Below are positions 61,876-64,000 of a stretch of DNA of 64,000 nt, one piece after another; positions within the stretch are counted from its first letter, which is position 1, and each line of letters begins with the position of its first letter. Below the pieces are notes generated by a model. It was given only the letters and a program-made list of their open reading frames with translations. It was not told the origin of the DNA and did no database searches. The stretch covers positions 1,612,001-1,676,000 of the forward strand of contig OX595997.1 in NCBI GenBank assembly GCA_951394045.1, given 5' to 3'. The translations under genes and the position numbers were made by a program. The stretch is from Nitzschia sp. DOCU1. Taxonomy: Eukaryota; Bacillariophyta; Bacillariophyceae; Bacillariales; Bacillariaceae.

Positions 61876-61908
61876 ATGTGCCGAGCAGGCCCTACACGTT
61901 TCTTGGTC
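61876..61908 (+). repeat. short repeat shared with 62108-62140
   Basis: GAGCAGGCCCTAC then CGTTTCTTGGTC recurs at about 62114-62140. It joins the tandem unit on its right side and marks the end of each repeat. Confidence 0.55.
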
Positions 61909-61911
61909 TGG

Positions 61912-62090
61912 TATGTAGTTGGAAACTCCGTCAACGTTTTGCGTTAGGTGCCGCGTTGTTTATGCCACATTCGATTAGGGAACAACTACTAGCTACGGGT
62001 AGTATCCCGCAGCCATAAATAGCTAGAATACCGGTAGGAACTTGTGATTTGGCACGATTGCGGCAATAGACGAACCTCCAGAATACTGGA
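61912..62090 (+). repeat. tandem repeat unit, copy 2
   Basis: About 179 bp, divergent copy of 56019-56206. Removal of the retrotransposon brings both copies within about 60 bp. The divergence shows the tandem duplication is older than the insertion. Confidence 0.7.
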
Positions 62091-62164
62091 TAGTCTTTTT
62101 TACATATCATGCGGAGCAGGCCCTACCCGTTTCTTGGTCGTTGCCCATGTGACTGGAGGACTAT

Positions 62165-62505
62165 CTAATAGTGCTTTGGCTTCAAGAAGTCTTGCGGATA
62201 GAGATATTTAGAGATGGTAACTATTGCCTCTATTGTTGCCAACCTTGAGAGATCTTCATAAGTATTTACAATCTGAAGAAGAGAAACTCCCGGGTGATCC
62301 TCTCTGCCGCTGATATATCTTTCAACATCCCGGCCGTCACCGAGGCATGAACTTGAGCCTTCCCACCGGAAGAATTGCTCTTCCCCTTCCTCTTTTGATC
62401 TTTCGGAAAGGAAAGAGCGAGGAGACTGCTGCACCACTTGGCCACTTGTTTGCGGTCATTACAGAAATCCCCTGAGGCTGGTAGTCTTGTGGATTCTGCA
62501 GTCAT
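62165..62505 (-). CDS. small hypothetical protein, probably two exons
   Basis: The frame from the ATG at 62505 is good until about 62341 (TRLPASGDFCNDRKQ, KWCSSLLALSFPKDQKRKG). A second frame holds the end, IVNTYEDLSRLATIEAIVTI, stop at 62165. A TTCTCTTCTTCAG acceptor ends at 62273; a gtgacg donor at 62340 gives a 68-bp intron in phase 0, and gttcat at 62352 gives an 80-bp intron, also in phase 0. The product is 90 or 86 residues. No family is known. A frameshift pseudogene is the alternative. Confidence 0.4.
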
Positions 62506-62656
62506 TTACGATTAGGCGAAGCTCACGAGCAACAAGAAGGACGAGACTGTGTTTGGCAGCTCGTTTGCCCCGGACAGCATAAAAGAAGCCCCGCGTGAAA
62601 GAGCAACGCTCCTACCTCTCACAATTCAACTCAAGAATCAATTACAGTAGTAGATC

Positions 62657-64000
62657 ATGAAGTCGCTGACTGCAATTGTCCTCATCGTGGTGACTGCTTG
62701 GTCCTCGTTGCCTTTTGCAGTTCAGGCGCAGACCTGCAACCCCTCCCCCTACAACTCTGGGAAGTGTAATCAAATCACCGGCTGCCAATGGGTTTCGAAC
62801 GCATGTGTTCCCAAAACTCCCGCTCCAGTTCCCACTACTCCGGCACCTGTGCCCACTACCCCGGCCCCTGTTCCCAAAACTCCAGCCCCAGTTCCAACTA
62901 CCCCTGCCCCAGTTCCAACTACTCCAGCCCCAGTTCCAACTACCCCCGCACCAGTTCCAACCACCCCCGCCCCGGTTGTTCCAACTACGGCCGCATGCTC
63001 GGCCTACTCTGGCAACAACTGTCCGACTGACAGGTGCTTCAGAAGTGGTAACCAGTGCATTGCGCCCGAGAACTTCCCTTGCTCTAGCCGCACTGGAAAC
63101 AATGTATGCGAGTTCGGTGATGGCCGTTGCATGCAGGTCCGAAACAAGTGCGAAGAAGTGAATGGGAGTGGTGCTGAGAACTCCACCTGCTTGGCTTCGC
63201 TCACCACTAGTAGCGAAGGTGACCTAATCTACGCAGAAGTCGCTGGAAGTGGATGCGGCGCAGGCCTTGTCTGCGACGTTGCCGGATCCGACAATGCCAG
63301 CCTGGTGGATGTACCTCTCAGTGGCATCTGCAAAACGGAGCAGTGCATTGGCAAGAAGGTTCCTGGCAACTGCAATGGAAACAACCCCAAGGACCCCGAC
63401 TGTGTTTCTGCGACGGAACGTGTCACCATCTGCCACCGAACTTGCTCTGCCAAGAACCCTTGGGTCCGCATCACCATTGATGAGGATGCTTGGGATGGTG
63501 AAGGCTGTGGCCACAAGCTTCAACACGATATCCGTGATGAGTGCGCGAACAAGGCCCCATGGACTGAGTGGGGTGTCAACCGCAAGGACTACTTGATCAA
63601 GAGGCATGGAACTCGTGCCCAAGTTGCCGCCAGTAGGACCACCGCCGAGGTCAAGGCGTACTGGAGGAAGTGGGAGCCGGCTTGCCCGTACGTCCGTAAT
63701 GGAGCCTGTTGCAAGTGGGATGACGCCGAGAACCCTTGCTGCGGTGAGCAGTATCCTTCCCCTATTTACCCTGAGATCGACATTGTGAAGTATGCCGGCC
63801 CTCCAGGAAGCTGCAGTGACGCGGGCATTGGTGGTATGAAGGATGACATCTACACCGTTCCAATGTCCACGAATTGGGCATATTGTTACAAAATCACTAT
63901 TCCCCTAACAAGCGGGGAGTGTCTCTACGATTTGACAATGAAAGATCCGGCGTCGGCTGGAGGCACTCCCGGCGGTGGTTTCATCCCAGTATACAACTCG
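62657..64000 (+). CDS. secreted Cys-rich protein with PAPVPTT repeats (partial)
   Basis: Open from the ATG at 62657 to the end of the window (448 codons, C-terminus missing). A signal peptide (about 1-24, ending FAVQAQ) is followed by a Cys module ([20 protein letters not shown]), then eight units of the PAPVPTT type (about 55-112). A second Cys module follows ([20 protein letters not shown]), then further Cys-rich sequence. Near 275 lies a motif [20 protein letters not shown] with downstream His residues, which recalls the ICH..ITI..A..H module of secreted and surface proteins. The proline repeats are probable glycosylated spacers. A cell-wall, mucilage or adhesion role is inferred. The proline linker resembles the TPAPVP linker of the protein at 1810-4469. 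Confidence 0.8.
   Translation, partial: MKSLTAIVLIVVTAWSSLPFAVQAQTCNPSPYNSGKCNQITGCQWVSNACVPKTPAPVPTTPAPVPTTPAPVPKTPAPVPTTPAPVPTTPAPVPTTPAPVPTTPAPVVPTTAACSAYSGNNCPTDRCFRSGNQCIAPENFPCSSRTGNNVCEFGDGRCMQVRNKCEEVNGSGAENSTCLASLTTSSEGDLIYAEVAGSGCGAGLVCDVAGSDNASLVDVPLSGICKTEQCIGKKVPGNCNGNNPKDPDCVSATERVTICHRTCSAKNPWVRITIDEDAWDGEGCGHKLQHDIRDECANKAPWTEWGVNRKDYLIKRHGTRAQVAASRTTAEVKAYWRKWEPACPYVRNGACCKWDDAENPCCGEQYPSPIYPEIDIVKYAGPPGSCSDAGIGGMKDDIYTVPMSTNWAYCYKITIPLTSGECLYDLTMKDPASAGGTPGGGFIPVYNS

Noticed and set aside
62770..62964. [19 protein letters not shown] frame antisense to the PAPVPTT repeat
   Set aside because: Shadow of the proline-repeat coding sequence.

Overview
The window looks like nuclear DNA of a diatom, most likely a pennate one; the species cannot be told from the sequence alone. 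Reasons: genes are dense, unlinked in function and on both strands. Spliceosomal introns are short, mostly 44-150 bp with GT..AG ends. Several precursors have a signal peptide followed by a phenylalanine-led plastid motif (LAFAP, STAFV, VSGFV). Families typical of diatoms are present: an FEA1/phytotransferrin-type protein, a DUF6824-like protein, an alpha-carbonic-anhydrase-like secreted protein and PAPVPTT-repeat secreted proteins. No bacterial operons, rRNA, tRNA or CRISPR array were seen. Gene starts were moved to real ATG codons and exons were joined where splice sites restore a family domain.

Layout. 1-10 kb: carbonic-anhydrase-like protein, the complex III hinge protein (QCR6/UQCRH) with a start codon alone in its first exon, a PLP enzyme of the ACC deaminase/D-cysteine desulfhydrase family, and a DUF6824-like protein. 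11-22 kb: globin with a long tail, a Frag1/DRAM membrane protein, a GH36 raffinose-synthase-type enzyme, small hypotheticals and a membrane cyclic-nucleotide-binding protein. 22-30 kb: two SLC43-like transporters as a convergent inverted duplication, then an SLC44/CTL choline-transporter-like protein. 30-44 kb: TraB-domain protein, casein kinase 1, LRR protein, PPR protein and a large unknown. 44-56 kb: FEA1-like iron-uptake protein, a small unknown, BTB/POZ protein, plastid-targeted unknown, secreted beta-repeat protein and a membrane cupin/JmjC-like protein.

56.2-61.8 kb: one complete Ty3/gypsy LTR retrotransposon on the minus strand. It has 420-bp LTRs that differ at one base, a 5-bp target-site duplication (CTGAC) and one open 1561-codon gag-pol. 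It sits in an older approximately 190-bp tandem repeat. The right end holds a small spliced hypothetical and the 5' part of a secreted Cys-rich protein that runs off the window.

The genes do not form one pathway. The shared theme is ordinary diatom physiology: iron uptake, amino-acid and choline transport, sugar and sulfur/PLP metabolism, organelle RNA processing, signalling and cell-surface proteins. The most unusual items are the carbonic-anhydrase-like protein that seems to lack two zinc ligands, the single-codon first exon of QCR6, the intron difference between the inverted SLC43 copies, a 260-280-bp repeat found upstream of two unrelated genes, and the very young retrotransposon. I found no clearly new multi-gene system.
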